Assembly: GCF_900129135.1 (NCBI RefSeq)
Contig: NZ_FQVI01000009.1
Location: 62,001-126,000 of the forward strand
DNA: 64,000 nucleotides
Origin: Lactonifactor longoviformis DSM 17459
GTDB lineage: Bacteria; Bacillota; Clostridia; Lachnospirales; Lachnospiraceae
Direction of reading: 5' to 3'
Part shown: piece after piece, positions 52,626 through 62,691 of the stretch
Numbering within the stretch: the stretch's first letter is position 1
Layout: each line of letters begins with the position of its first letter
Program-made: the position numbers and the translations under genes
The notes under the pieces: model-generated
The model's input: only the letters and a program-made list of their open reading frames with translations
What the model was told of the DNA's origin: nothing
Databases searched by the model: none

Positions 52626-55544
52626 CTAAAACAGTGGTTTTACTTCTTTAAACAGTTCTTTGTTATCTTCGATCTTTCCTTCGCCTCCGATGACGCAGAT
52701 CATATTCTGATTCATTATCGACTCTACAATATCCCCCAGCCTCTGAATATCTTCTACGGAAGCATTCAGAATCTCTTCCCTCTCTGTGCGGATATCCTCC
52801 TCTGTGAGCTTACCAAAGTACGCATTCAGGCTCATGGCCCCTTTTGTGGATGGGTTCATAGGAACATCCAGTTCACTGATGGTGCCGATAATATATTTTG
52901 TCATCTCTCTCTCGTCTGCCTGGAAATTCCTGATAAACGCTGGAGTCTCCCTGAATACCTTCAGCGTATTCTTCAGATGGGGATCTCTGTAGGATACCAG
53001 GAATCCGTCCCCGGATCTGCGGAAACCGCTCATGCATCCGTAAGCCCCGCCCTTAACACGGATATTCGTCCAGAGATATTCATAGCTCAAGATCACCTTC
53101 AGAATACGAAGTGCCCCTGTGTAGTGATACCCTGCATCTTCAAAGTTACCGGCACTGGCCACATATTGTACCTGTCCGGAAGTTTTAAAGCCCTCATTTT
53201 TCGGACGGAAATCATATTCCAAAGCCCCTTTTTCCACAGGCTGTGTATACAGTCCCTCTTTCAGCTCTGTTATCAAAGCCTCAATCCCCTCATATCCCGC
53301 TTCATCTGCAGTATAGCTCACCACCAGATGTTCCGGGCGGAAAATCATCTTCATCAGCTGCTCCAATTTGGAGAATACATCTTCTTTTACCTGCTCAAAA
53401 TTCTTCTCAATAGTATCAATTAAGTCATAGAACGCAATCCCGCCAATCTGATCCTGGAAATAGGCCGTTTTGGAAAAATAAGAGACTGCCCTGAGCATAG
53501 CCGAGGAGTGTCCCGCACTGGCCAGGGACATCTGAAGCCTGGATTTTAATTTTGCGATTATCTCATACAGACGCTTCTCATCTCTCAATTTGGAAGTGAA
53601 AAGAATCTCCCGGATCATAGAAAATACAAAAGGAAGTTTACTGTATAGTGTTTTACTCCTCACCCCAAACATATTTTTCGTATCATGCCTGTCTTTGGTA
53701 TTGCCGAAGACCTGGAGTCCGCAGCTTATGCCCCCGGTGTTGGCATTAATCTCGTTAAATAATTCCCCATAGGAATAATGTTCTGTATCCACAAACCCAA
53801 GAACGGATTTCAGAATCCCCATGTAGGGTACCAGATGGGAGGGAACATCCTTTGTGTCAAAAAGCAGGGTAAGATATCCGATGCCGTTGGTGTAGATATT
53901 GTGGTGCAGAACCAGCGTATCTCCCACATACTTTTCCGTATTATAAATCTTCGTCCCTTCTCTGGAGATATCGGATCGCTTCAGCATAGGAATGCACTTC
54001 AGTGCCTCAGGGGACTCCTCCCCTTCCTGATACTCTGTCAGATGATGTGTTTTTTTCACCAGTTCCTCTATCTCAGCAGATGTAAGAGAGGCTTTGTAGG
54101 CCGCAAGCCTTTCCTCCAGAGCCTTTTCCCTGGCAGCTGCCAGTCCCCGTTTTGGATTTACAATCACCACAGAGGCATGAGTGTTATCTAAAAGATACGT
54201 CCGAATCAACCCTTCAAAATATCCCTGCCCTGCTTTTTCTTTCAGGAGCTCGAAAATCTTCAGCTGTTCAAGGTGCACGAAAGGTTTTTCATCATCATAA
54301 AGCCAGCTGTCGAATACATCAATCCCATACATCAGGCCCTTAGGATAAGATGCGTAATCGGCTTCCCGGAAACGGAATTCCATAGAATTAATGCCGGCTG
54401 CCACAGCCTTCTGGTCAATGCCTGTCTGTGAGATTTTTTCCAGAGTCTCCCGGATTAAGGACAAAAACCTATCCTTCTGTTCCGGACGGGCATTTTTGGC
54501 GATTACTGAGAAAAACGGCTGGTAAATCCCGTCATCATAGGAGCCCATAATATCCTTGCCTATCTTCTCGTCCAGCAGTACCTGCTTTAGAGGAGCTCCC
54601 GGTGCGCTTAGCAGCACATAATCCAGAACACTGAATGCAACGCAGAGCTCAACATCCAGACTGTCTCCCACGACAACGTTGTAAGAAAGATACGTATTCT
54701 CTTCCTCCGGCTCATTTTCTGCCACCGGATATTCCAGCACAACCTCTTTTACCTGAGAAAACGCAGGCTGTTTTGGTATCTGGGAAGTCACAGGCATGGC
54801 ATCATATTTGGACAGATACTCCCGGTCCATCCACCTGAGCTTCTCCTCCATGTCCATCTTTCCATAGAGATAGATATAGCTGTTTGAGGGATGGTAATAC
54901 CTGCTGTGGAATCCTAAGAACTCAGAATACTTCAGGTTTGGAATATCTGCCGGATCTCCCCCGGATTCCACACCGTAGGGGGTATCCGGAAAAAGGGAAT
55001 TTAAAATTGCCCGGTCCAGCACCTCCTCCGGGGAGGAAAATGCGCCTTTCATTTCATTATATACCACTCCGTTATAGCGGAGGGGATCTTCGGGATTCTC
55101 CAACTGGTAGCTCCACCCCTCCTGGCGGAAAATCTCTTCCTTTTCATAGATATTAGGGAAAAATACGGCATCCAGATACACATGCATCAAATTTTGAAAA
55201 TCCTGGTCATTGCAGCTTGCCACAGGATACATGGTCTTGTCCGGATAGGTCATAGCATTCAAAAAGGTATTCAGAGACCCTTTCACCAGCTCAACAAAAG
55301 GATCCTTTAATGGAAAGTGCTTGGATCCGCACAGAACACTGTGCTCCAATATATGTGCTACCCCCGTACTGTCTGCGGGCGGTGTGCGAAATGCAATATT
55401 AAACACCTTATTCTCATCATCATTTTCCAGAAGCATAACTCTGGCACCACTTTTCTTATGCTTCAGCAGGTATCCTCTGGAATGGATATCCTCAATCATC
55501 TCCTCCTGAAGTAGTTCATATTCCGGTAACTGTTCTATCTGCAT
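52626..55544 (-). CDS. M16C zinc metallopeptidase (presequence protease-like)
   Basis: A 972-residue insulinase-superfamily protein. The inverted zinc motif HILEHSVLCGS (HxxEH) and FVELVKGSLNTFLNAMTYPD are near the N-terminus. The domain set of four ~240-residue units fits the M16C (PreP/Cym1) group. It probably degrades short peptides in the cytosol; no signal peptide is present. It is the first gene of an operon with era and recO; the start follows TTGGAGGCAATTT. Confidence 0.92.
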   Translation of the reverse strand: MQIEQLPEYELLQEEMIEDIHSRGYLLKHKKSGARVMLLENDDENKVFNIAFRTPPADSTGVAHILEHSVLCGSKHFPLKDPFVELVKGSLNTFLNAMTYPDKTMYPVASCNDQDFQNLMHVYLDAVFFPNIYEKEEIFRQEGWSYQLENPEDPLRYNGVVYNEMKGAFSSPEEVLDRAILNSLFPDTPYGVESGGDPADIPNLKYSEFLGFHSRYYHPSNSYIYLYGKMDMEEKLRWMDREYLSKYDAMPVTSQIPKQPAFSQVKEVVLEYPVAENEPEEENTYLSYNVVVGDSLDVELCVAFSVLDYVLLSAPGAPLKQVLLDEKIGKDIMGSYDDGIYQPFFSVIAKNARPEQKDRFLSLIRETLEKISQTGIDQKAVAAGINSMEFRFREADYASYPKGLMYGIDVFDSWLYDDEKPFVHLEQLKIFELLKEKAGQGYFEGLIRTYLLDNTHASVVIVNPKRGLAAAREKALEERLAAYKASLTSAEIEELVKKTHHLTEYQEGEESPEALKCIPMLKRSDISREGTKIYNTEKYVGDTLVLHHNIYTNGIGYLTLLFDTKDVPSHLVPYMGILKSVLGFVDTEHYSYGELFNEINANTGGISCGLQVFGNTKDRHDTKNMFGVRSKTLYSKLPFVFSMIREILFTSKLRDEKRLYEIIAKLKSRLQMSLASAGHSSAMLRAVSYFSKTAYFQDQIGGIAFYDLIDTIEKNFEQVKEDVFSKLEQLMKMIFRPEHLVVSYTADEAGYEGIEALITELKEGLYTQPVEKGALEYDFRPKNEGFKTSGQVQYVASAGNFEDAGYHYTGALRILKVILSYEYLWTNIRVKGGAYGCMSGFRRSGDGFLVSYRDPHLKNTLKVFRETPAFIRNFQADEREMTKYIIGTISELDVPMNPSTKGAMSLNAYFGKLTEEDIRTEREEILNASVEDIQRLGDIVESIMNQNMICVIGGEGKIEDNKELFKEVKPLF

Positions 55545-55682
55545 AAATTGCCTCCAATTCTTTTATATTTTTATCTTCTCCCGGATTCCGGGGCTTATTC
55601 TAACTGTTCAAAGACGTATCAGGCATATTATACCATTTCCGGATAACTCCCACAAGGCATGGAAAAAAACAGAACGCGGAAA

Positions 55683-55725
55683 AAGGAACAGGGGCTGTCT
55701 CTGCAGAATTCAGTCCCTGTTCCTT
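55683..55725 (-). terminator. Terminator of the 61201-55763 transport operon
   Basis: AAGGAACAGGG (55683-55693) pairs with CCCTGTTCCTT (55715-55725). On the minus strand it is followed by TTTCCGCG. It lies 38 bp after the amidohydrolase stop. Confidence 0.7.
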
Positions 55726-55762
55726 CTATAATTATATTGTGAATGTAAAAAATACAGGCTTC

Positions 55763-56509
55763 TTATAGATCCAGCTGATATACCCTGGCTGTATTTTTGT
55801 AAAGCACTTTTTCCAAATCCTCTTCCCTGGTGATCACAGAGCGATATTTGGCAAGCTCAACAGGAATCTGATAAATATTATCAGAGGAGAACATAATCTT
55901 ATCACATCCAACCTGTTTTACCATATTACTCACCCCAATTACACCTACCCAGCTTGGTTCCAGGTAAACATTCTCGAACTTTCTTGCCAGATAAATAGCC
56001 TGCTGATTGTGCATCTCTGAACCTGCATGAGCCAGAATACAAGGAACATCAGGAAAGCTCTCAAGGGCATTTTCCACACTGATGGGATCTGAAAACGGAA
56101 TACCTGCTCCTGTGTGAACCATCAGGGGTACTTTCAGCTCCCTGCACACTTCCCATACGTGAAGGGCATCCCTGGAAGAAGGATGGGTTGCATGACCGAT
56201 AGGTGTAATTTTAATGCCCACAAACCCCAGCTCTTTGATACATCTGAAGGCTTCTCTGTCATAATCGTCCGGCCGGAAGTGGGGATTGATAGATGCCATT
56301 CCCCAAAACTTTTTCTTCGTACTCTTCGTCAGCTCATAGATCCTGTCATGGATGGCCATGTGATCCTCCATATAGATTCTCGGAAGATACGGCTGTACCA
56401 CAGCTCCGTCCACATCATACTTGTCATAAAAGGAAATCAGATCTTCTTCTGACTGTTCCTCATCGAATACCACATCAACACCCAAATGGGCATGTAAATC
56501 AATAATCAT
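55763..56509 (-). CDS. Amidohydrolase-family protein (TIM-barrel hydrolase/decarboxylase type)
   Basis: A 248-residue protein of the amidohydrolase-related family. Metal-site motifs are DLHAHLG near the start, VHTGAGIPF and HAGSEM in the middle, and SSDNIYQ near the end (the conserved Asp). Such enzymes hydrolyse or decarboxylate small molecules. It is the last gene of an ABC import operon, 15 bp after the permease, so it probably acts on the imported compound. Substrate unknown. Confidence 0.82.
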   Translation of the reverse strand: MIIDLHAHLGVDVVFDEEQSEEDLISFYDKYDVDGAVVQPYLPRIYMEDHMAIHDRIYELTKSTKKKFWGMASINPHFRPDDYDREAFRCIKELGFVGIKITPIGHATHPSSRDALHVWEVCRELKVPLMVHTGAGIPFSDPISVENALESFPDVPCILAHAGSEMHNQQAIYLARKFENVYLEPSWVGVIGVSNMVKQVGCDKIMFSSDNIYQIPVELAKYRSVITREEDLEKVLYKNTARVYQLDL

Positions 56510-56523
56510 AGACTAACTCCTTT

Positions 56524-57504
56524 CTATGCTGCTTTCTCCACAGTTCTTTTTACCTTCTTCTCCACAGCATCCCCGGAGCTGAGAAGAAGTACAATAATAA
56601 TCAGTGCTCCCTTGGCAATATTCTGTGCGCCTACGGAGAATCCCATAATCTGCATAGCAGTTACTATCAGTCCCAGGAACAGGCATCCCACCAGTGTTCC
56701 GGGTACATTTGCTTTTCCTCCTGATATCAGGGTACCACCAACTACAATACTTGCAACTGTTTCCAGCGTATAAGAATCTCCCATCCCCAGAAGGGCTCCG
56801 CCCACTCTTGCTGTAGTAAGCATACCTCCGAAGGCTGCCAGGATACTGGAAAATACATAGGTAAGCATTTCCACCCTGTTTACTTTAATTCCTGCCAGCT
56901 TTGCCGCTTCTCTGTTCTGGCCCACTGCCAGAAGTGATTTTCCGTAAGAAGTCCGGTTCAGCAGGAACCAGAATCCCACCGCCAGAAGAATAATCAGGAA
57001 AATCATCAGCTGTACCCCAAATATCCTTGTAGTAACCAGCTTTTGAATCACCGGAGCAATGGCAAAAATAGAAAAGTTTTTATTGATTAACAAGGCGGCT
57101 GTTGTGAGGATATAGTTCATCGCCATTGTGGCTATAATCGCCGGTATTTGCAGATAGATTACCATCACACTGTTCAGGAATCCGATCACCGCTCCGAGTA
57201 CCACAATGACAAGAATTGCCAGAGGAACATTTTTATTCTCCCCGTTAATAATACTCATAGAGACAAATGCCATTAAGGTCAATACCCCTGGTATGGAAAG
57301 GTCAATAGCTCCCCGCCCTGAGGTTACCACCAGCATCTGGCCAAAGGCAAGTATTGCCAGAAATGCCGCTGTATAAGCATTGGATAAAAAGCTTTCCAGA
57401 TTCAGCCTGCCAGAAGAGATACCCATTACAAACCACAGAAGGAAAGCGCCTACCGCTGCCCACACCCAGTTGTTTTCTTTTATATATTTTTTAACTTTCT
57501 TCAT
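56524..57504 (-). CDS. Sugar-type ABC transporter permease (RbsC family)
   Basis: A 326-residue membrane protein with RbsC-family landmarks: GRGAIDLSIPGVLTLMAFVS, the RTSYGKSLLAVGQNREAAKL loop, and ASIVVGGTLISGGKANVPGT. Its ATG overlaps the stop of the upstream ATPase-permease fusion by one base (TAATG). Because that protein already carries a permease domain, this gene would provide the second, non-identical half of the membrane channel. Confidence 0.92.
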   Translation of the reverse strand: MKKVKKYIKENNWVWAAVGAFLLWFVMGISSGRLNLESFLSNAYTAAFLAILAFGQMLVVTSGRGAIDLSIPGVLTLMAFVSMSIINGENKNVPLAILVIVVLGAVIGFLNSVMVIYLQIPAIIATMAMNYILTTAALLINKNFSIFAIAPVIQKLVTTRIFGVQLMIFLIILLAVGFWFLLNRTSYGKSLLAVGQNREAAKLAGIKVNRVEMLTYVFSSILAAFGGMLTTARVGGALLGMGDSYTLETVASIVVGGTLISGGKANVPGTLVGCLFLGLIVTAMQIMGFSVGAQNIAKGALIIIVLLLSSGDAVEKKVKRTVEKAA

Positions 57505-59951
57505 TACTGCAGTTTCTCCTTTCTCAGCAATCTAAAGGAAAGAATTAAGATTAATACCAGTCCCTGGATTGTAGCTGTATAATCTGTACTCACTTTTAAA
57601 AGTCCCAGCAGTACGCTCACCATAGTGAGGGAAATACCGCCGAATACAGCACCCACATGCGTTACCACACCGCCGGAGAAGTAACCGCCTCCGATGATAA
57701 CCGCAGCAACTGTAAGCATAGTGTAAGTTGCAGATGCATTGACATCCGATGCTCCCGTAATTGCAGACTGCGCAATGCCGCCCATCATAGCAAAGACGCC
57801 GGCAATCAGATAGGTAGCCCAGTATGCCCTGGCTTTCGACCAACCGCTGTTTCTCATAGCTGTATCGTTGTTGCCGAACCCCCGCATTACTGTACCGTAT
57901 CTGGAACGGTAGATAAGAATCGCCAGTACGATAAAAAGGAGCAGCCAGAGCAATATTCCCTGAAGTACAGGATTGTTGGCATTGAAAAGATGAACCATCC
58001 ATTCCGGTACATGTCCGCCCGGTACATCCTGAAGCACATACGCCATGCCTGTCCATACAAAAGACATCCCCAGTGTCACAATAATCGGCGGAACACCTCT
58101 CCAGTAAATGATCAGTCCCATACAGGAATATACCAGAAGCAGTCCCAAAAGACAGAGAATGCCTAATGCATTATTCTGATCCAGAATAGTAGCGCATACT
58201 ACGTTTACAAGCCCCATAAAGGCGCCTACACCCAGGTCAATATGTCCTAGTCCGATAGCAAACGTCTGTGCCAGTGCCGCAAATATAAATGGGGTAAATC
58301 CCACGGCCAAAAGCTCCACGCCAAACTTTGTAAAGATGGACGGTGAGAGCGCCCCGCATACCACATACAGAATTAGCATGGCAATCAGCGCAAGCAGATA
58401 AAGCTTTGGAGACTTCGCTTTCTTTTTTTCCAGATTTTCTGCTTTTTTCTCATTGTTCTGAAATGCTAGTTTCAGCATGGAAGAATGCTCAAACTCATCG
58501 TGGTTAAATTCCCCGGCCACACTGCCTGCATTCAGTACAAACAGTCTGGTACAATACTCCAGTTCGGCATCATCTGATGTTCTCCAGATTACCAGTTTCC
58601 CTTCTTTTGCCGCTTCCTGGAATACGCCGTAGAGCTCTTTTTTGGTCCCTACATCTACGCCTCTGGTAGGATCGTCCAGAAGGATAATATCAGCATCTAC
58701 TGCCATAGCCCTGGCTATCAGTACCTTTTGCTGGTTCCCGCCGCTGAGACTGGTAATCAGATCTTCATTGGAGGCACATTTTGTCTTCAGACGCTGGTTC
58801 CACTGTTCTACAATTTCATTGGTTTTGCCGGTAGAAATAGGCGCAAACAAAGCTCCTCTTGCTATTTTAGAGATAATGGTGTTGTCTGTAATAGACCATA
58901 AAGGAAAGATACCCTCTTTTTTTCTGTCTCCGGCCACATAGGCAACCTTTCCCTGTATGTGCAAACCTGCTTTTTTCTTCCTTGCCTGAAAGAAAACCTC
59001 CTGAAGGAACTCCAGCTGTCCGTTGCCCTCCAGCCCTGTCAGGGCAATGATCTCTCCTCCATACATTTCCTTGGAGATTTTCTTCAGCATACCATTTGAA
59101 TAATTATCAAAAGTAACTTTTATATTCTTGTTAATCTCAATGGGGGCCATAGCTGTCTTTTCCTCGTCCGCCGCCTTTTCTCCCACAACCCCGTCGCCCA
59201 TGCGGGCCACCATATCCTCCTCGCTGGTTTCCCCGATGGGGCACTGATATTTCTCCGCTCCGTTCTGCATGATAAAGATTCGGTCTGCCAGGAACATTAT
59301 TTCTTTCAGCCTGTGAGAAATATAGATATAAGAGATGCCTTCCCCTGCACTTTTCTTTATGTAATCCTGTAGCTGAGACGTCTGCTCTGCGGGAAGAGAG
59401 GAAGTCGGCTCATCCAGCACCAGCATCTTCACCTCAGAGTCGCTGGTAGCCCGGGCGATCTCAACCATCTGCTGCTGCGCAATGCTAAGTGTGGCAAGAC
59501 CTGCATTCACATCAATGCCGTGGTCCGGAAATACCCGGTCCAGAGCTTCTCTCGCCATTTCCTTTGCCTGTTTCCGCCACTTTATATCCTTTTTGTCGAA
59601 CCTCTGAAACTGCTCAATATAAAAATTCTCGTATACCGTAAGGTTTTTACACAGAGACAGTTCCTGATGAACGACACGGATGCCTTTTGTCCTCGCCACT
59701 GCCGGAGTGTATTTATTCATATCCACAGCTTCTCCCTCAATGGAGAGTGTACCTTCATTCGATGTGATAACACCGGAGAGGATTTTAGTCAATGTACTCT
59801 TTCCTGCTCCGTTGCCGCCAACCAGGGCAAGCACCTCTCCCTTTTTCAGCTCGATGCTCAGGTGATTTACTGCTGTTGTGGGACCATATATCTTCAGCAG
59901 ATTCTCCGCTTTTAGGAAAAGTTCCTGCTGTCCCTTTGTTTCTGTCTGCAT
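57504..59951 (-). CDS. Fused sugar ABC ATPase (two domains) and permease
   Basis: An 815-residue fusion. Residues ~15-500 are an RbsA-type double ATPase: Walker A GGNGAGKST, LSIAQQQMVEIARA, VLDEPTSSLP; then a degenerate second Walker A (GLEGNGQLE), LSGGNQQKVLIARAM and LLDDPTRGVDVGTK. After a Lys/Glu-rich linker, residues ~525-815 are an RbsC-type permease (AIGLGHIDLGVGAFMGLVNV; RSRYGTVMRGFGNNDTAMRN; AAVIIGGGYFSGG). In most ribose-type systems these are separate proteins. The ATG at 59951 follows AAAGGATTGGAA; a start at 59969 is possible. Confidence 0.9.
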   Translation of the reverse strand: MQTETKGQQELFLKAENLLKIYGPTTAVNHLSIELKKGEVLALVGGNGAGKSTLTKILSGVITSNEGTLSIEGEAVDMNKYTPAVARTKGIRVVHQELSLCKNLTVYENFYIEQFQRFDKKDIKWRKQAKEMAREALDRVFPDHGIDVNAGLATLSIAQQQMVEIARATSDSEVKMLVLDEPTSSLPAEQTSQLQDYIKKSAGEGISYIYISHRLKEIMFLADRIFIMQNGAEKYQCPIGETSEEDMVARMGDGVVGEKAADEEKTAMAPIEINKNIKVTFDNYSNGMLKKISKEMYGGEIIALTGLEGNGQLEFLQEVFFQARKKKAGLHIQGKVAYVAGDRKKEGIFPLWSITDNTIISKIARGALFAPISTGKTNEIVEQWNQRLKTKCASNEDLITSLSGGNQQKVLIARAMAVDADIILLDDPTRGVDVGTKKELYGVFQEAAKEGKLVIWRTSDDAELEYCTRLFVLNAGSVAGEFNHDEFEHSSMLKLAFQNNEKKAENLEKKKAKSPKLYLLALIAMLILYVVCGALSPSIFTKFGVELLAVGFTPFIFAALAQTFAIGLGHIDLGVGAFMGLVNVVCATILDQNNALGILCLLGLLLVYSCMGLIIYWRGVPPIIVTLGMSFVWTGMAYVLQDVPGGHVPEWMVHLFNANNPVLQGILLWLLLFIVLAILIYRSRYGTVMRGFGNNDTAMRNSGWSKARAYWATYLIAGVFAMMGGIAQSAITGASDVNASATYTMLTVAAVIIGGGYFSGGVVTHVGAVFGGISLTMVSVLLGLLKVSTDYTATIQGLVLILILSFRLLRKEKLQ

Positions 59952-59987
59952 TTCCAATCCTTTCACCATGCCTTTCGTTTATTTTAA

Positions 59988-60032
59988 AAGAGGCTGCCGC
60001 AAATGTGAGACTCACTTTTACGACAACCTCTT
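59988..60032 (-). terminator. Intra-operon hairpin after the binding-protein gene
   Basis: AAGAGGCTGCCGCAAATGTG (from 59988) faces CTCACTTTTACGACAACCTC with wobble pairs, a long stem ending at 60032. On the minus strand TTTTAAAAT follows. Between the binding-protein and ATPase genes it probably causes partial termination or protects the upstream mRNA, giving excess binding protein. Confidence 0.6.
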
Positions 60033-60046
60033 GGCTTATGATTTAA

Positions 60047-61201
60047 TTATTTTGCCGCGTCAATGATATTTTCAATCACATACTCATTTGTGAAATCCGG
60101 GGAAACAAAAGTACCTGCTGACATTCCTTCATACTCACTGAGATTGTCTGCTGTGATATGAGGAACCGCAATCATCATTTCCTCCGGTACGTCATAGCCA
60201 TTTAAAATATCAAGGGCTGTCCAGAATGCTGCCGCGCCGCAGCCCGGTGTGGAACCCTGGCTTAATGTCTCATAACCATCTTTACTCATCCACCAGTTAA
60301 TAAATTCTGCTGTATTATCTCCGATAATAATTGGTGTCTCTCTGCCGGACTGTTCGAATGCATTGACAGCACCGATGGCATCTCCGCCGCAGTGAGTAAT
60401 TACGGCATCTACATCCGGAAGTGAAGGCAGTACTTTTGTCAGTTCTTCCTGTGTCTTAGTAGCACTGGCCTCGCCGATTACCTCCTGTACAATCTTGAGA
60501 TCCGGATAATTTTTAATAGCCTCTGTAATACCTGCATAAATTCCCTGATCAGGAGCTGCACCGGATACGCCTCTTACGACAACCACGTTTCCTTTGCCGC
60601 CCAGCTTTTCTGCCACGAAATCCACGCTGTCTTTTCCAATCTGCTGCCAGGGATAATCCATGGTATACACACCCTCTAAATCTACGATGGAATCGAATGC
60701 TACCACTTTAATGCCTGCATCCAGAGCCTTCTGAATCGTACTGTTTAAAGCTGTGGGAGATGCTGCGCAAATACAAATTGCATCTACGTTGCTCAGAATA
60801 AAGCTGTTAATCTGAGCAATCTGTGAGTTGACCGTATTATCACCATTCTGTACCTCGTAATCCTTTATGTAGCCTGCAGCTTTTGCCTCATCTGCTGCTT
60901 TTGTAAATGCCTCTACCATCTGTTTCCGCCAGGTATTGCCGAAGTAAGAGTTAGAAAGACCGATTACATAGTCACCTTTTTTTAATACTCCTGATGCGTC
61001 TGCAGAAGCAGTGTCTCCCGCATCTTCCGTAGATGCATCTTCTTCCTTGTCTGCCGCCGGGGTGCTTTCTGTGTCCTTTGCTTCTTCTGTTTTGCTTGTG
61101 TCTGCACTTGCAGAATCAGAACCGTCGCCGGAACCGCATCCAAACAACATTGCTGATGCCATAGTCATGCAGATTAACATGCTCAATACCTTCTTTTTCA
61201 T
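60047..61201 (-). CDS. Sugar-type ABC transporter substrate-binding lipoprotein
   Basis: A 384-residue lipoprotein (lipobox MLFGC) with an acidic Ala/Ser/Thr/Glu-rich linker and a type I periplasmic binding fold: DYVIGLSNSYFGNTWRKQMV, ICICAASPTALNSTIQKALD, ITHCGGDAIGAVNAFEQSG. It supplies the fused ATPase-permease and the second permease. Start choice between 61201 and 61210 is uncertain; the lysine-rich MKKK at 61201 makes the better signal peptide. Ligand unknown. Confidence 0.9.
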   Translation of the reverse strand: MKKKVLSMLICMTMASAMLFGCGSGDGSDSASADTSKTEEAKDTESTPAADKEEDASTEDAGDTASADASGVLKKGDYVIGLSNSYFGNTWRKQMVEAFTKAADEAKAAGYIKDYEVQNGDNTVNSQIAQINSFILSNVDAICICAASPTALNSTIQKALDAGIKVVAFDSIVDLEGVYTMDYPWQQIGKDSVDFVAEKLGGKGNVVVVRGVSGAAPDQGIYAGITEAIKNYPDLKIVQEVIGEASATKTQEELTKVLPSLPDVDAVITHCGGDAIGAVNAFEQSGRETPIIIGDNTAEFINWWMSKDGYETLSQGSTPGCGAAAFWTALDILNGYDVPEEMMIAVPHITADNLSEYEGMSAGTFVSPDFTNEYVIENIIDAAK

Positions 61202-61274
61202 ACCATCCATCGCTCCTTTTCTTTATGGTCAAATTGCCGTCTGACCGTTTTATAATTATACGTTTGATGTTTAA

Positions 61275-61303
61275 TGTATATCATATATTTAAAATAATGT
61301 CAA
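61275..61303 (-). promoter_or_regulatory. Sigma-A promoter of the ABC import operon
   Basis: On the minus strand a perfect TTGACA (61303-61298), a 17-bp spacer and TATACA (61280-61275). A GGTCA...TGACC inverted pair lies in the leader (about 61230-61249) and could be an operator. The rest of the 335-bp gap 61202-61536 is AT-rich. Confidence 0.72.
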
Positions 61304-61482
61304 TGGTTTGCATAATTATTTTTTAGTATTTCCCTATACTTTATACAATTTCCACAAATTTAGACAACAAATTTCTACAAATAATTTTATAATTTAATCA
61401 GTTGTTTCATCAGACGTATTATCTTTATCTGCAGTCAGGAACGAATATCTGCAAACAGCTGTACTGTAGACCGGGCGCAAAA

Positions 61483-61526
61483 AAAGAGGTATCATAAGGC
61501 AAATTCATACCTCATGATACCTCTTT
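61483..61526 (-). terminator. Terminator of the glycerate kinase operon
   Basis: AAAGAGGTATCAT (61483-61495) and ATGATACCTCTTT (61514-61526) are perfect 13-bp complements. On the minus strand the stem runs into TTTTTTTGCGCC. It lies 11 bp after the glycerate kinase stop. Confidence 0.82.
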
Positions 61527-61536
61527 ATTCTTTCTC

Positions 61537-62667
61537 TTACTTTCCTGCGGCCATGTAGAATCGGATCAGAGAGTCCACCGTCCCGGTAAGATTTTCTTTG
61601 CTCTTATATCTGGATACAGAGAAATCCTCAGCCGTTCTGTTAATGCTGAAAATCGCATTGACTCCAAGCTCATATGCACCTTCCGCACCGTCTCCGATGG
61701 AACCTACGACAGCGGTTACCGGCACGCCCAGCCTTTTGGCACGCTCTGCAATTCCTATGACAACTTTGCCTCCAAGACTCTGGCTGTCAATTCTTCCCTC
61801 TCCGGTAAATACCATGTCAGCCCCGGCTGCCAATTCTTCAAAATGAATCATATCCAATACTGTCTGAATCCCAGATTTCAGATTACCGCCCATAAAAGCT
61901 ACGATCCCGGCCCCCAATGCGCCGGCGGCTCCGGCTCCCTCCATACGCGACACATCTATACCCAAATCCTTCTGTATAAGCGAAGAGAGATAGATAAGCT
62001 GGCTGTCCAGCTCCTTTACCATCTCCGGGTCCGCCCCTTTCTGCGGTGCAAAGATATAAGCTGCACCCTGGGGTCCGTACATAGGATTGTTAATGTCGCA
62101 CATGGCGGTAATAGAAACACCTTCTAAAAGCTTTCTTGTCTCGCTGTTATCAATGGATACAATTTCTTTTAACGTGCCGCCCGCGGGAATAAAAGCCTCT
62201 CCCTCTGCATTGCGAAATACAGTTCCCAGGGCTGCGGCCGCACCGGTTCCCCCGTCATTGGTTGAGCTGCCGCCCAGCCCGATGACAATATCCGTGCAGC
62301 CGTTTTCCACGGCATGTCTGATCATCTGTCCGACTCCATATGTACTGGTAGCTTTGGGATTTAATCTGCCTTCCGCCTGCGGGAGGCCTGCCGGCTGTGC
62401 CATCTCCAGGATTGCCTGGCTTCCCACCTTCGCATAGTATACATCCACTGGCTCCATATAAGCATTCTGTACCTGAAGCTCCACCTTCTCTGCATCAATG
62501 GCATATAAAAAACAGTCCACAGTCCCCTCGCCGCCGTCAGCTACTGGTACTGCTTTCACTTGACAGTCAGGATAGAACTCCAGTACTTTCTCTTTTATAA
62601 TATCGCAAATCTCAATGGAACTTAAGGTGCCCTTAAATGAATCGGGCATAATCACACATTTTTTCAT
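61537..62667 (-). CDS. Glycerate kinase
   Basis: A 376-residue GarK/GlxK-type kinase. Landmarks are CVIMPDSFKGTLSSIEICDI at the start, VPVADGGEGTVDCFL, IGLGGSSTNDGGTGAAAALG and VFTGEGRIDSQSLGGKVVIG. It phosphorylates D-glycerate, usually to 2-phosphoglycerate. The ATG at 62667 follows GGAGGAGCATGTG. It is preceded by a metallo-hydrolase gene 22 bp upstream, probably in one transcript. Confidence 0.93.
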   Translation of the reverse strand: MKKCVIMPDSFKGTLSSIEICDIIKEKVLEFYPDCQVKAVPVADGGEGTVDCFLYAIDAEKVELQVQNAYMEPVDVYYAKVGSQAILEMAQPAGLPQAEGRLNPKATSTYGVGQMIRHAVENGCTDIVIGLGGSSTNDGGTGAAAALGTVFRNAEGEAFIPAGGTLKEIVSIDNSETRKLLEGVSITAMCDINNPMYGPQGAAYIFAPQKGADPEMVKELDSQLIYLSSLIQKDLGIDVSRMEGAGAAGALGAGIVAFMGGNLKSGIQTVLDMIHFEELAAGADMVFTGEGRIDSQSLGGKVVIGIAERAKRLGVPVTAVVGSIGDGAEGAYELGVNAIFSINRTAEDFSVSRYKSKENLTGTVDSLIRFYMAAGK

Positions 62668-62691
62668 CACATGCTCCTCCTGTTTATCTTA

